A stretch of DNA of 64,000 nt from Hydractinia symbiolongicarpus (GCF_029227915.1 NC_079882.1:9610001-9674000); one strand, 5' to 3'; positions 23,735 to 36,900 are shown, numbered from the stretch's first letter. Numbers and translations: made by a program. Notes: generated by a model from the sequence alone, not told the origin.

Positions 23735-24334
23735 ATGAGCACAGTACAAAGGACGCTACGAGCTGCTAAACAGGCTGTTCGAAAAGAATTACGCGCCAAG
23801 TTGAACAATTTAAGTGATGAAGAAAAAGCGCGACAATCGCGCGTTATTACGGAGAAATTGTTTTCATTGGATGTTTATAAAAACTGTCAATCATTATCTC
23901 TCTACATGAGCATGCGCAGTGAAGTCTACACCGATGATATACTTGCTGATGTTTTTAAAACGAAGAAGAAATGCTTCATTCCACATTACATTGGTGACGA
24001 TATGAAGATGGTGTTGTTGAAAGATCAAGAAGACTATAATAATTTGCCGCTCACAGCGTGGAATATCAAACAACCGGCAAACGAAGAAATTAGAGAATGT
24101 GCTATAGATAGTGGTACAGGATTGGATGTTATTATTGTACCAGGCCTTGGGTTTACAAAAGAAGGTTGTCGATTGGGTCGAGGGAAGGGCTATTATGATG
24201 GTTATTTTCGAAAATATGAAGCGAAATTTCAGAAGAAGCCTATAACAATCGGTTTGGGATATACGTGTCAAATTTTAGATAGTATTCCGGTGGACGAATT
24301 CGATGTACAATTGAACCACGTACTTTTTCCATAA
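23735..24334 (+). CDS. MTHFS: 5-formyltetrahydrofolate cyclo-ligase
   Basis: A 199-residue cytosolic enzyme that converts 5-formyl-THF to 5,10-methenyl-THF with ATP, returning folinic acid to the one-carbon pool. Family landmarks are ARQSRVITEKL (32-42), SLYMSMRSEV (55-64), CFIPHYIGDDMKMV (80-93), TAWNIKQP (107-114), VPGLGF (135-140) and the phosphate-binding GRGKGYYDGY (148-157). The length is normal for the family. The coding region has no intron, whereas the vertebrate gene is split. A splice-acceptor-like CTTCTATAG ends exactly at the ATG, so the leader is probably spliced on. It lies 414 bases behind MEST on the same strand. Confidence 0.95.
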   Translation: MSTVQRTLRAAKQAVRKELRAKLNNLSDEEKARQSRVITEKLFSLDVYKNCQSLSLYMSMRSEVYTDDILADVFKTKKKCFIPHYIGDDMKMVLLKDQEDYNNLPLTAWNIKQPANEEIRECAIDSGTGLDVIIVPGLGFTKEGCRLGRGKGYYDGYFRKYEAKFQKKPITIGLGYTCQILDSIPVDEFDVQLNHVLFP

Positions 24335-25361
24335 CATTTGCACCAATCTGTGGTTGTTTCCAAACTCGAGACAGTATATAAACAAGATCAAAGAAATTTG
24401 ACTTTAGATGTATTAGCTCTCTCTCTAATGCTAGAGGTTTTCTTCAAAGTAATATTCATGCAAGTGTGCTATGGAATCATCAAGTAGATTTGGTTACATG
24501 GTGTAGGCAATATTCAAATTCTGTTTTTAATGATGGTAATTCGATTTTGGTAATATTAGGCCATGCCAAAAAGACTTAGAAGTAGAAAAAGTATAACTTT
24601 AATAATTTTTTATAATATTAATCTCAATAGCATTTGTAATCCTATTAATGTAAATAGACCCTAAATGATTGTTACACGTTTTTTTCCATAAGGAGCATGT
24701 ATCTGTAAGAAGTTTAAGGCTCGGATTATAAATGGTAGTAGCTGCTAGCTCGTGATATACTAAAAAATTCGATTTTTTTTGTGTAGGCCTTATCGATTTT
24801 TGTATAATATTTTAAAATTGAAAAATAAACTTGGTTTTTTATAATGAAAACTTTTTGTCGTGCGTTAGTCGAAATGAAATCTTTAACTACAGTCCAACGA
24901 TGACAAACAATTTTTGTGTCACATTTTTTTCTGTCGCGCGACAATGTCGTGGACATAAAAAAACTCTATTTCGACAATCAGTTTGTATTTTCTTGTTCTG
25001 CTTTTTACACATGCTTGATTTCGAATTGCAATTTTCTATTTTTCCGTCAAATATTTGTAAACCAATCTCACAACACTCTTTAAATTCTTTATTGGAAACC
25101 AAGATTTACTCAGGAAAATGTGTAGCGAAAGTTGCAAGAGTCTTTTTCTGAAAAAAAGGTTGTTTGTAAATATGTCCTAATTAGTTTATTTTTATTTGAA
25201 GGCTTAAAACTTAAACTTTTATTTTGTAAGAACTTAATTTTCGTATGTGTAACGACAATTAAAAATGTTCTCGATAAAATACACGTCCTTTTTTTTTCAG
25301 CAACTGATAAAAGTGTTCTGTAATCCTAATGTTTAAGATATATAAATGAACTAAATCAAAC
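24335..25361. other. intergenic region MTHFS-POLR1D-like
   Basis: AT-rich, with AATAAA at 24,824-24,829 and a strong pyrimidine tract ending in CAG at 25,300. The open frames within show no recognisable protein. Confidence 0.45.
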
Positions 25362-26324
25362 ATGGCGGACGAAGATGCGGATTCCAAAGAGATTGAGAGG
25401 TACTTTTTCTAGTTAATTATCCCCTTCTTCGAGTATGCGCTTTTGTTACTTAAAATATAGAAGTTTAACAATAGGTTCAGTCCTATTTTTTTTTTAAACC
25501 TCGAGGTAACGTCTAAACATAGGTTTTGTTTGGCCCAAAGTAACTGTCATGCCCAAATTAGTTGACAAACGCTTGGATTAACGACGCACGATCACGAAAA
25601 TACAATACTAAATAATACTAAAAAAATTCAAAAATTCAGAATCATCCATTATTACAAATTGTCAATGTTTGTTGGCTTGAATTCAACATTGATCAAGCTT
25701 TTGAGCGGGAATGAGCTACATAATTTTGAAAAAGTCCAATATAATGAGGTGTCAAAGAGTGCGTGACAATTGAATATGCGCTTAACTTAGCCAAAATTTA
25801 ATGCGCGGTAAAGTGATTCGCAAAATTTAAATTCGCGCCTAAAATTTCATATTGTACTTGTTGTTTATGTGAACCCAGGTTAGCAATGGAAGAACTCATT
25901 AGAGCGGCCACTAGAGGTAAACAACTATCAAAAACGATTGGAATCGATGCTTGGTAAGAATTAATAAAACTTGTTGTTTTTTATTTATGGATTTTTGTTG
26001 CTTTGTTAATTACCATCCTGTTTTCATAGGCAAGGTGTTCGAAGGCCTCGGACGAATCGAACATATCTCCATAACACACTACTTGGTGCCATGCAGAATA
26101 ATAAAAGAATTGGCGATAAAACTAACGATCAAAATCCGACATCAAACACGAGTAAAATCGACACGAAACGTTCTCATCGAAATAAATCAGGGGCAAGCAC
26201 CAGCGGGCAAAAACGTGATGAAAAAACGTCCAACGATAGTAGAAAACGCTCGAGTGGTGCTTCGAAACTGTTTTCGTCCGCCATGGCGGAGATAAAGAAA
26301 AAAAAGCAAGAGGACGAAAAATGA
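25362..26324 (+). CDS. homologue of protein POLR1D isoform 2 (small basic protein)
   Basis: Three exons (25362-25399, 25879-25953, 26030-26324) give 135 residues. The N-terminal half (EIERLAMEELIRAATRGK, then MGxxGW-like TIGIDAW and NRTYLHNTLLGAMQN) lines up with the protein made from the alternative exon of vertebrate POLR1D (ELERKAIEELLKEAKRGK style). That protein is not the RNA polymerase AC19 subunit itself. The C-terminal half is a low-complexity tail rich in Lys, Ser, Asp and Glu, ending KKKKQEDEK. Function is unknown in any animal as far as I know. Here it is a stand-alone gene with no AC19 (RPB11-fold) exon nearby. The assignment rests on recall of a short motif and is good but not certain. 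Confidence 0.75.
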
Positions 26325-26739
26325 AACATGAGAATAATCAAAGGGAAAAATGAATCACGTGACATCCTTATAATATAAACTCTTATGTCGGTTGGATAGT
26401 AGATGTCACGTGTTTTATCGCTCTTGCTTGTACGCGCTTTGAAACGCAAAAGAACGCGTTCTTTTAGAAAAATCACAGCAATTTTGGCTGTTTTGACTTT
26501 TTGTTTGATAATTTTTAAATTGTTTATAGTTTTTATTCAACTTTTATCTATTTCATTTTGTATCAAAATAACTCTGTAACTGTAACTTTATTGTCTTAAA
26601 TAATTACCACATGTGGAGGAGTGTTTTCACGTATAAAAAGAATCAACAAATGACAATTTTTATGTCAAAAACAACAACAACAAAACTTGACTCATTTCAG
26701 TTACACTATCCAGAATATTTTTTGTTGAGAAATAAAAAG

Positions 26740-29552
26740 ATGCTTTTTGTGGTGTTACTTTTTCTTTACCATATCAAATGTTACATCGCGCATCCACAGT
26801 GTTTAGATTTTCGTCCACCGCACTCATCAATCACAGAGTTAAAGTTCTGTACGCCTTACTCGTCGTACAGATGCTGTTCGCTAAGTAAAGACAAAGAGTT
26901 AGAGAAAGATTTTGAGTTTGCAGTTCAACACTCGAGCAGCGATATCGACAAACAATGTGAAGATGTATTGAAACAAATTCTCTGTCTTGAATGTCACCCA
27001 TACGCGGCACATGTCTTTGATGCTGAGAGGCCTGGAAACGACAACAAAACGTTCGATAAAAGATATGTGAACTTCCCTGGCTTGTGTAAACCATTTTGTT
27101 TGAACTATTTCGAGAAATGCCGTGCTTTGTTTTTGCACGTGGCTAGAAGTAATGTATTTTACACATACATAAAAAATGCAAGCAAAGAGGATTTTTGTAC
27201 GTGGGCGGAAATTCAAGATTTGAACTATTGTTACCCAGATGTTGAACAAATTGATAAGAAGAAAGCAGTTGTCAGTGAAGAAGGCGATGTTGTTTTATGC
27301 GTCGAGCCTGTCGCTGCTTCCTTCTCCAACGCTTTATTCGCCGTCCATGCAAATGACGGCACTCATCGGATGTTTGTCGGAGAGCAAGGTGGTCTTGTGT
27401 ATATCGTCGACAAAAATGAAGAGAAACTTTCTCGGCCGTTTTTGAATATTACAGACCGTATCGTCAACTCTGGGGTAGCTTGGGATGAACGAGGGTTACT
27501 TGGTCTTGTTTTTCATCCCAATTATAGTGAAAATGGCCATTTCTTTGTGTACTATTCGGCGCCTGATACAAAATATAATCGATCAGAATACAGGTAGGTA
27601 TTAAAAAATGCATAAAGCTGATATTTCACCATTGATTTTATTTTCATTAACAGCTTATCTTGAGAAAACACAAAGCCTAAGGTCCGTCGAAATGAAAATT
27701 GTCTACGTTTTTTTTTCGATGTTAAGCTTTATAGATAGGGTAGAAGTTCTTTTGCGACTACCAGTGAAATAATTTCCCTAAAATATACTTTCAGTTAAAG
27801 AGTTGAAGGAATAGGGTTATTATAGAGCTTAAAAAGTTGGTATTTCTTAATTTTTTAAAAAGCGCTTCTTAAGATATTCATATTTAAAGAATTTCAGATT
27901 TAGTTATGCTGCATAAATTATGATGTCTTATTTCAGTAATAGCAAATTTTGACATTTTCTGTCATCAGTAATTTTAGACCTGTTAAGGGGTGTGCATTCA
28001 AACTTTATCAATGCAACGATATTATAAAGGGGAATTGATTAACATATTTTTTTCTTTGCTAAAATGACACTCAATTGCTCGTCCCAGTTCCTTAATTTTT
28101 TGCTGACGACCCCATAACTTATTATCTGCATGTCGGTTTGCAATCAAGTTTTGTGAGAAAACATATTAGGTCTATACAAGCTTACCCAAAAATTTTTATT
28201 GCAAACCAAATTTAACCAACTTTTTAAGTTTTATAACATAAGTCCATCAGCGTGGTTGACTGTTTTTAGAAACATGGAAATCTTTGAAAATTCCAAAATG
28301 CTATATTCTCCGAAAAAAATACAATAAGCCAAAAAAATTTCTGCATATTCTTAATTTTCAATTTGTGTTGTTGTTTTATTTTTTCCACAGCACCTATGAT
28401 TGGTACTGGAAACTAAACCACAAGACACGCTTGAGTGAGTTTACTGTTGATGAAAATAATCCTAATGTTGCTAATCACGAATCTGAACTGATTATTATGG
28501 AGATCGATCAACCGGAAGCCAATCATAATGGAGGAATGCTGTTGTTTGGAAGTGATAGTTACTTGTATGTGTTTCCTGGTGACGGCGGTGGTGCTGGAGA
28601 TGAGCACTGGAGAATAGGTAACGCATTAAATATGTCGAATTTGCTTGGAAAAGTTCTGCGTATTGATGTGAATACGGACACAAAATTATATGATATACCT
28701 TCAGACAACCCCTTCGTAAATACTGAAGGTGTACGCGCTGAAATATATGCTTTTGGTTTGCGAAATCCTTGGCGGTGTTCAATAGATTCTTTTGGAGAGG
28801 TGGGGACCGAGCGTATGTTTTGTGGCGATGTAGGTCAAAGTGGACATGAAGAAATTGATGTAATTGAGAAAGGTGGAAATTATGGTTGGCGAGCATACGA
28901 GGGCAACGAATGTTTTGACGAGGATCTGTGCAGCCAGTACACCGACCTGAAATTTCCTATTCTTGTATACAACCACAGCATTGGTCAATCTATAGTAGGA
29001 GGTTATGTATACAGGGGCTGCGACAACCCCAATATATTTGGGAACTACTTTTATGCTGACACGATGCAAGGAAAACTGTTTTTCGCTAAAGAGCGCAACG
29101 GTTCCTGGGTAGCAGCAAACGTAATTATGGGTAACGATAGTGTTTGCAATAATGGATTGTCTGGGTATTATCATCAAAATATTTTATCGTTTGGTGAAAG
29201 TGAAAGCAGTGAACTATATATACTCAGTTCGAATTTTCCCAACCCAAACTATCAAAACAGCGTAATGTATCGTTTAGTTGATCCGAAGTTACGTGGAGAT
29301 CCAGAACAATGTAATTTTCATGTGGGAGCACCAAACATTTTGCGTCATATTAAAAGAAGAAGTATATTCTATAAAATAAAAAAGAAGGAAGAGAAGGAAA
29401 AGTGGCCAATAAAAGAAGATTGCGTGGATTTGAAGAAATACGTTTGTTCGCGTTACTTTTCAACTTTTAAAGGTAAAAAAGCTGCGTACGAATGTGCATC
29501 GGCTTTGAATTACGTTAAAAAGAATTGTCGAAAAACGTGTAGATATTGCTAG
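26740..29552 (+). CDS. HHIP-like secreted protein with C-terminal ShKT domain
   Basis: Two exons (26740-27593 and 28391-29552) encode 671 residues. The ATG at 26,740 is preferred over the upstream in-frame one at 26,611, because it starts a clean signal peptide (MLFVVLLFLYHIKCYIA) and an acceptor-like TTTCAG sits at 26,700. Then come a Cys-rich folate-receptor-like domain (about 20-170; HPQCLDFRPP, CLECHPYAAHVF, FPGLCKPFC) and a glucose/sorbosone-dehydrogenase-type six-blade propeller (about 185-600; DERGLLGLVFHPNY, GPGD-like FPGDGGGAGD, YAFGLRNPWR, DVGQSGHEEID, GGNYGWRAYEG). The last 45 residues form a six-cysteine ShKT module ending C-x10-C-x3-C-x2-C. The first two domains are those of HHIPL1/HHIPL2; the ShKT replaces the SRCR domain of HHIPL1. 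AATAAA is at 29,655. Likely extracellular; ligand unknown. Confidence 0.9.
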
Positions 29553-30902
29553 CGTGCCTCGTTGATTTTTTTATACAAGGGACTAATAATCGTAGTGAAA
29601 AACTATCCAGGCTAAATACCTTCGTCCTTTTTTGCTCAACATTCAATTTACTGAAATAAATTTTCCGCTAGTTCCTAGACCAATTTAAGGGGTTACAAAA
29701 TGAGGGGTTACAAAATGATTCAATAAGCTAAATCCCCACACATTCTGAAGAATAATAAACGGACTACTCAAAAGGTTACTGTGCAAGAAATAATACACAT
29801 TAGAACCGCATAGACGTCTAGATAACCTGTTATGAATAATTAATTTTTTATTATGAAATTGCAATATTTCATTTCTATTTTCTAAAAATATGTGCAATAT
29901 TCTTATACATTTCTATGCTTTCATGGCTAGCTAGTTGAGTTGTAAGCAAGGTAAGTGCTATATCGAATAAATCATAGACATCCAATATATGTAGAGAACT
30001 TTTCTGCTATTTTCAATTATATTTTGATACCCAATATTTTATTTAAGATGATGCTATTTGTCATTAGTGATGTAAGGTAAACTTATCCACCAACATTAAA
30101 GTCACAAAGTCGAAAACTAACGGCCGTTTCATAGCCTCTTTGATATAACACTCCATATGCCTTGCATCATGATTTTCGCGGTAAATAACCATGACATATG
30201 GCTATTTTTGAATAGCGTTGAATATCGTAGAAAGACGTTCATACACACCGTTCCCATCTTGTTATTTTCAGAAAGGAACGTGATCAGGACTGCACGCACA
30301 TCACTGTCAACTCAGTAAGCAGTAAGCTCTCTTCTCTTCTCTCGCACGGCTATGCTCTCCTTCGCACTGCTACATCGGATTTTCGGAATGCAAGTTTCGT
30401 ATGCAAAATAAGTAAATAAATAAATCAACTTTTATTCAGTTTGTTGTATTTGTGAAAACCTGGCCATCTACGTTTTAAAACTTACAAAAATATAAAATTT
30501 TCTCGTAGCCATAGCAACTATTAGTCACCCTATCAAAATTGTTCGACAGGTTTTTAAATTTATGAAAATTTATACAATTATTTCTCTCTGGCGTAATTAT
30601 CACAGAAATTATATTTTTCTCTATAAATAAAATTAATCTTCTTTAGTTAAAAAAATAAAAGATAGAAGAGCTCTACTAAGTCGTTTTTTTTTCCTGTAAA
30701 CGTGAGAAACGAATTTATGTTCAAACGTGACTGACTGTCGTCAATTATGTAGAAAAACACAGAGGCTTTGAAGAAAACTTCGAATTACAGGGATTTCACG
30801 CCAAAATGGAAGTTAGCCTAGTTGGTTTATCACTTGTCAGCATCTGTCAGTCTATGTACATTGATATTTTTACAGGGAGGTTTAGGATAATTATCTAAAA
30901 AG
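29553..30902. other. convergent intergenic region
   Basis: Between the 3' ends of the HHIPL-like gene (plus) and SHANK (minus). It contains a tandem GGGGTTACAAAATGA doublet at about 29,690-29,720 and the HHIPL poly(A) signal. On the minus strand an AATAAA (plus TTTATT at 30,431) could end SHANK. No gene seen. Confidence 0.5.
29655..29660 (+). promoter_or_regulatory. polyadenylation signal of the HHIPL-like gene
   Basis: AATAAA about 100 bases after the stop codon, the first canonical hexamer downstream. Confidence 0.5.
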
Positions 30903-33900
30903 TTACTTTTTTACATTCCGACATAATCTACCAATAGCATCGTCTAAAGTCATTCGATGTCCTAATTTAGTCACGCCTAATTCTTTTAATTCATCCTTCG
31001 ACAGTTCAGGTAAATGTTTTCCCTCGATATCGTTCTCTAAAAACGTTTTCCTGTAGGTACTCAAGCTCAAGTGATCTAACCAAACACCTACGTCATCAGT
31101 CGACCATTCCATGTACGGTTTGTTTGATAACAATGTCGGAAGGTCTACATTTGAAGTTGTTACCTCAGGTGCGCTAAAAATAACATGAAATTACATATTC
31201 TACAAGCTATATTTTTCACTGCATAGAGAAAAGCCACACTCGTCGAAAAATGGAAGCACGTCTTGCTTCCATGTTTGTAAACACACATACCTTTCAGTGT
31301 ATGGCGGAGGAAGATCAAGAGAATTGTCATCATTTGTCGACTAAAAAAATTAACGTCACATTACAGTCGTGTTTTACAACCAAGATGGCTGCCACACATT
31401 TAATTGCAGTCACCACCATTTTGGTGAAAAACCCCTACATGTTTTTTTAGAGCAATTGATGATGCTTATGGAACGAACTAAAAATTTTCGTATTTTCACA
31501 AACTTGTATTCTTCAAAAAATGTTTTATCGGTATGAATTCTGTCACCTCAAAACTTCGTCGCCAAATTGAAACCCCGTTACCGGTGATATTATTAACTTA
31601 CCGGTGATATGTCTTCATCGAGAAATTCAGCTGGAGGAGGTGGGAGCTCATCTTCTTGTGTCTTTGTTTGTAACTTGATAGTCGTAGAAGATGACACAAC
31701 TTTCCTGTCAGCACCAGAAGTGATCGTCAACGAACCAACTTTCTTCAGCGCTGTCTTGCTTTCCTGTTTGCTCTCTTCGTTGAGTGAATTCGATGATGAA
31801 ACAGAGATGAGGTCGTAATCAATACTAGCTTCAGCATCAGCTATGACTCCATCCAAATAAGAAGTAGCAGAATCTTCTGATAAAAACGAACGTGTTTTGT
31901 TATTGTTATGATCGGGAGATGCCTCTAACGTGTCCGATCGTTTCGGTTTCGGTTTGGTAGTCGGTGGAATATCAGATTTAGTTCGACTTCTTGAACTTGT
32001 TGGAGAAGAATAGCCCTTGTCAACTTCTATTCGACTTAATTCTTCATTTTTCTGATTTTTTTTCAAAATTTCGCTTGGTTTCATTAGTTCAGATTCTACA
32101 ACAGCATTTTTCTCTTGTTCAGGAAGTTCTTTGGTTGATGGAAGCGCATTTGTAGCAGTGGTGTCTTTGGCCGCCATCTTTGCAGCTCTTAACGCAATAG
32201 CTTGAGCCAGAACAGAAGAATGGTCAACTCCATCACTCGAATTCTCAAAGCCGGAATCTTTGGAACAAGCACTATCGAGACTAACGCTGGAGCTGGAATT
32301 ATATAAACTTAAACCTTCAGAACCTGGCGAGCTGTCGGCACGATGTAAGCTGTTCTTACCTACGCTTCCGATAGAATCAGAGTCACTGTCCTTTTTCTGT
32401 TTATTTTTGGTAATCTCTTGGTCAATATTCCCAGTTACTCTTGTAGATCTTGCCGACACAGCATTCATTATTGAATCAGCAAAAGCATTTGATGACGATA
32501 TTGAAGAAACATTTTTTTTGATCTCAGTGTGGCTGGGGTTATATTCAGCGGGTGGCGGAGGTTGTTCGTCTTCCACATCAAGGTAATCGGGTGGAGGAGG
32601 CGGCATTGGTGGGGGTGGAGGCGGAGGGGGCATATTGTTAGCGGAAACAGAAACTGTAGCGTTTGCTCTCACAGGATTTCCTTGTGAGATTAGTCGCTGT
32701 TGACGTTCGTTTTGATGCCGAACCAATCCGTCAGCTTGACGAGATTGAGAATGTAACGTCAATCCGTCGTGTAGAGGTTTTCGTTGTTGAATATTTACAC
32801 CAGCGTCTCGATAACCCGGTCCCCTTGGTGATATTTCTTGTATCACACGATAATCAGTGTCTGGATTAAAAAGCTTACGTTCATGACTTTCCAAAACCGT
32901 TTCTGCCTTTCTTTCCTTAGTTGGGCTATTGCGTTTTGTTTTTTGTTGCTCGTGCTGGCGAGGATGTGCGTCTTCTATGCGTCGTTGAAGGTCTACGTTG
33001 CCGCGATCAAAGTATTCTGATACTGGTCTCGTTTGCCTCGGATCTCTAAATCGAGGCGCGTGCTGTCCAGGTAAGACACCAGTATAACTTCGAGGAAGAC
33101 GACGAAGGCTAGAAAATTGTTGGTCTTCTAAATATTGCGCTACCATCATGTTTCTCCTCTGTTGATAAGCTGCCATATCTTCTGGATTTACATACAAAGA
33201 ATGTCTGTTATTTTGGCGATGCATCCTGGGATCAGTTGGGCTATGATGGATAGGACGATTACCTTTATGCAACATTTCAATTCGAACATTTTGATCGTGC
33301 CTTGAATCGAGATCAACTGTGGCTGAACGAGGCATGGTGTGAGTCATTGCTCGAGGGTCGTCACCTCTACCAAGAGAATTCGCTCTCCCTCGCCTTAAAC
33401 TCTCTATCGTGTAGTCATAACCGGGTGGAGTGGGTTTTCTTCGCCTGTCTTTATCACCTTCATTAGTAAGTGTGTTTGAATTACTACTGCTCAAGCTACT
33501 AAGTGAACTGCTGCTGCTGCTGCTACGACTTGATTCGTGCAAGTCTGCCGCAGATTGCTTTACCATGTTATTTTTGTTCGGCTTCGGTTTCACCGCAGGG
33601 AATTGTGTTGCATCGACATTTACTTGTTTCGTAATTAGTTTAAATTTTTCGTCGAATTCAGCTGCATAATTATGCGATGATCCGTTTATTCTGCGGCCTA
33701 TGCCACTCGCGATGTTGTCTTCTCTCATTTTTGAGTCATCTCCTTGCAGTCTGTAGGCACTTCCTGCCCACATCCCCTTTACGCTTTGTTTGCGGTCAGG
33801 TTGCTTCTCCAACACAACAGTTTCCGCGGTCACAGCAACAGCACCTTCTGAAAATACAGAATTCTCAGAATTCTCTCCGCCAATTGTGAGCACAGTAGAA

Positions 33901-36900
33901 GTAGAGCGTACTGGGGGAGGTGGTGGTGGCGCTTTAATATTGTCATTTTTGAACAAGTCTTTCGCATCTGTACATTTTAAAGTTCCGTTAGGTAAAATAA
34001 GTTCTGGATTAACTGACTCTGGCGCAACAGTAATAACTTTGATACTCAACGATTTTCCACCTTTGCTTATTAGCGAAACAGCATAACCATGCGTAGCATT
34101 CGCGACATTTTCGTTATTAATTTCTAACACAAAATCTCCTGGACGCAATCCCGCCCTCTCAGCAACGCCCCCTTTATCAACTTCTCCGATATACTGAAGC
34201 GCTGGAAACTGTGGAGAGGGCGTGAAATCTATGTGCGGCACATGGGAGTTTGCGCCACGTAGTTGGAAACCAAATCCTTTATCATGGCGTTTTAATGTAA
34301 CTACTCTCGGCTTCGGTGGCTCTGATTGTAATGCTTTATCTATGATCTCCATCGGAGAGTTCTTTTTACCAAACCATGATCGTTGCTTAGATTTAAAGGT
34401 ATCTCCTTTCTTGATTTCTTGCACACAATAACTTGGAAACCATCCAGCGCGTCTGTTAACGCTTCCTTCCCAGTACCCTCCTTCTCCAACATACAAAACT
34501 TCTACTATATCACCTTTCTTTAGAGATAATTCTCCTTGCGCTGCAGGCTCGTAATCTGTAATGGCGATAAAGTTGCGACCAGGAACGCTAGCATACAATC
34601 GAGTTCTAAGTGTTGATGCAGCTTTGGCACTTTTTTTGATTGGCGCAGGGGAACGCTTTGTTCCGAGACCCGCATTGTGTGAAAATGTTCGAGTTTGTGA
34701 TACGGGTTTTAAATCTTCGTCATCTGACTCGGATTCAGATTCGGAAAAATCCTCCTTATGTGGTAAACTATTGAGTGAGCTTTTTCTGGGTCGGCTTAAT
34801 CCTAGAGTGTGCATATTAGGTGTTGAAACAGCGTGCATCAAATTACTTTCTTGTTCCGGCGACGACGGCAATGACGACGATTTCTCGTTTTTGACGATTG
34901 TATCGCTGCGACGTTTCGTGAACTCGGGCTCGTCTTTAAACAATCTTACTTCGCTGTCGTCAAAATTATTAATCAATTGTGAAATTTCGAAGTTATTTGC
35001 GAGAATAGCGACGTCATAAGCACTTTGTTGCGCGTAATTTGTAATGTTACGATCAGCTCCTCGAAACAATAAAACTCGTGCGCAGCTCTCTTGATTTTCT
35101 AACCCACAAATATGAAGAGGAGTATTGCCAGAAGCGGTAGTGGCATTCACATTAGCACCATAAAATATCAAGTGTTCTAAATGCTGAACGTAGCCTAGTT
35201 TACAAGCTTGGTGGATCTCCTCGCTACCATGGATGTCTCGTATACCAATCTCACTACGCTCTCGTAACAGGATCTCGGAAATGACTGGATTGGATCCCGA
35301 TATTATACTTAAATATAACGGCGTAACACCCTGAAAAAACAAATATAAAAAAATAACTCAACACCAAAAGTATCACAAATGACTGCTTTGTAAATAGAAA
35401 GTTTATCTGAAACCAGATACGCGTTTAAACTTCCTACCTAATCAAACACAGTCTTTTTTCTATTAAGAAGAAATGTTTTTATCGTCATTCAATAATAGAA
35501 AAGATAAAGGCTTTAAATTATTCGTCAAAAAGATCAATACAAAGTAGAACGATAAGTGTAATGGATGGTATTAATTGATGTTGTATGACACACAAAAATT
35601 ACGTGCCCGAAACAAATTTTGTAGTTTCCCCACTCATGCTTTCAACGGTAGTAATTTCCTTGAACGTTAGAATAAACAGAAAGACATTTAGTGCCAACGA
35701 AAATAATATGTCAAAATAGAAAATTTCAAAGCAATGTAATAACAAAAACAGTAACAACAATAAAACAATATACAACGCTAATAACAAAAACAGTAATGAC
35801 AACAACAACAACAATAATAACAACAACAACAATAACAACAACGGTTAAACAAACAACTTTATCGCTGACCATGGACATGCATATTAAAAAACACATAACA
35901 AGGGAGGATTACTATCTAATTTTTCAGATCAGATAAATTGCAACTTTAAAAAGGTAACAATCTACATCTTCTGTAAAACAATTCACGTTATCACACGCGT
36001 TACATAAGTAGAATCGTCACATCTTCCTGTTGTCACTAGATGACAATAACCTTGACAATATGAGATAGATGTCACGACATTGCGTTGACAACAAAACTTC
36101 TGTTGACAACAGAAATAAAAATTACTGTCCACCCAACAAACAACAAACAAAAAAGTATAAAAAGTTAAATTAAAAAATGATTATAACCATTCAATTATTC
36201 AAGTTTTTTACTCATTAATTTATTTCGCATCCTCCACACAATTTTCTAAAAATCTCGTTTTGATGCAGCTTAAACATACCACTGTCATTTATATTACATC
36301 AAGTTAAACTTTGTTTTTTAAACCAACGCAGGAAGCCTCAGGATTTAGAATTTCAACTAAACACTATTCATAAATTAAATCCTCAATGAGATACGCCAAT
36401 TAGTTAATCCAGTATATAACTCATTAATTTCGTCAGTTTTAATGAATATATTGATTCATACGTCAGCTTAAAAGATGTTTTTAAAAGTCAGATTTGTTGC
36501 AGATGAGTTAAAGTTTGGGGTCGGAGGATGGATGTTGAGGGGCGTAGAATTGGCTAAAACTAAAAAACCGGTTTTATCATATTGGCTCAGGGATGAAGAA
36601 CCTTTTACGCACTTTTTTGCTGAGATAGCTTCTAAAGCACTTTTAACACAACTTTGGAAAGTGAAACGCGGTTTAGCCAATCTGTAGGTATTAAATTTAA
36701 AACTTCTAAGATAAAGCATAGTTGGGTCTCTTTTGTGATTATATTGACCCTACACTTTTAAAACAAATTCATCAACCCTGTGACCAGACCCCTGTGTTTT
36801 CCCTGAACCTTGATGTACTAAACAAATATTGTTCAGCCACTGGAAGAATTAAATAAAACTAAAAAGTAGCTAAAAATAAAACTATATAAAAACACGTTAG

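Noticed and set aside
26611-26739. Upstream ATG extending the HHIPL-like protein by 43 residues
   Set aside because: It would bury the signal peptide and cross an acceptor-like TTTCAG; the ATG at 26,740 begins a normal signal sequence.
31609-35019. Several plus-strand frames opposite SHANK
   Set aside because: Antisense shadows of the large SHANK exon.
35599-35841. Poly-leucine frame on the minus strand
   Set aside because: Artefact of the AAC/AAT repeat in a SHANK intron.
36468-36719. Overlapping plus and minus open frames in a SHANK intron
   Set aside because: Neither has a domain or splice context; more likely a repeat fragment.
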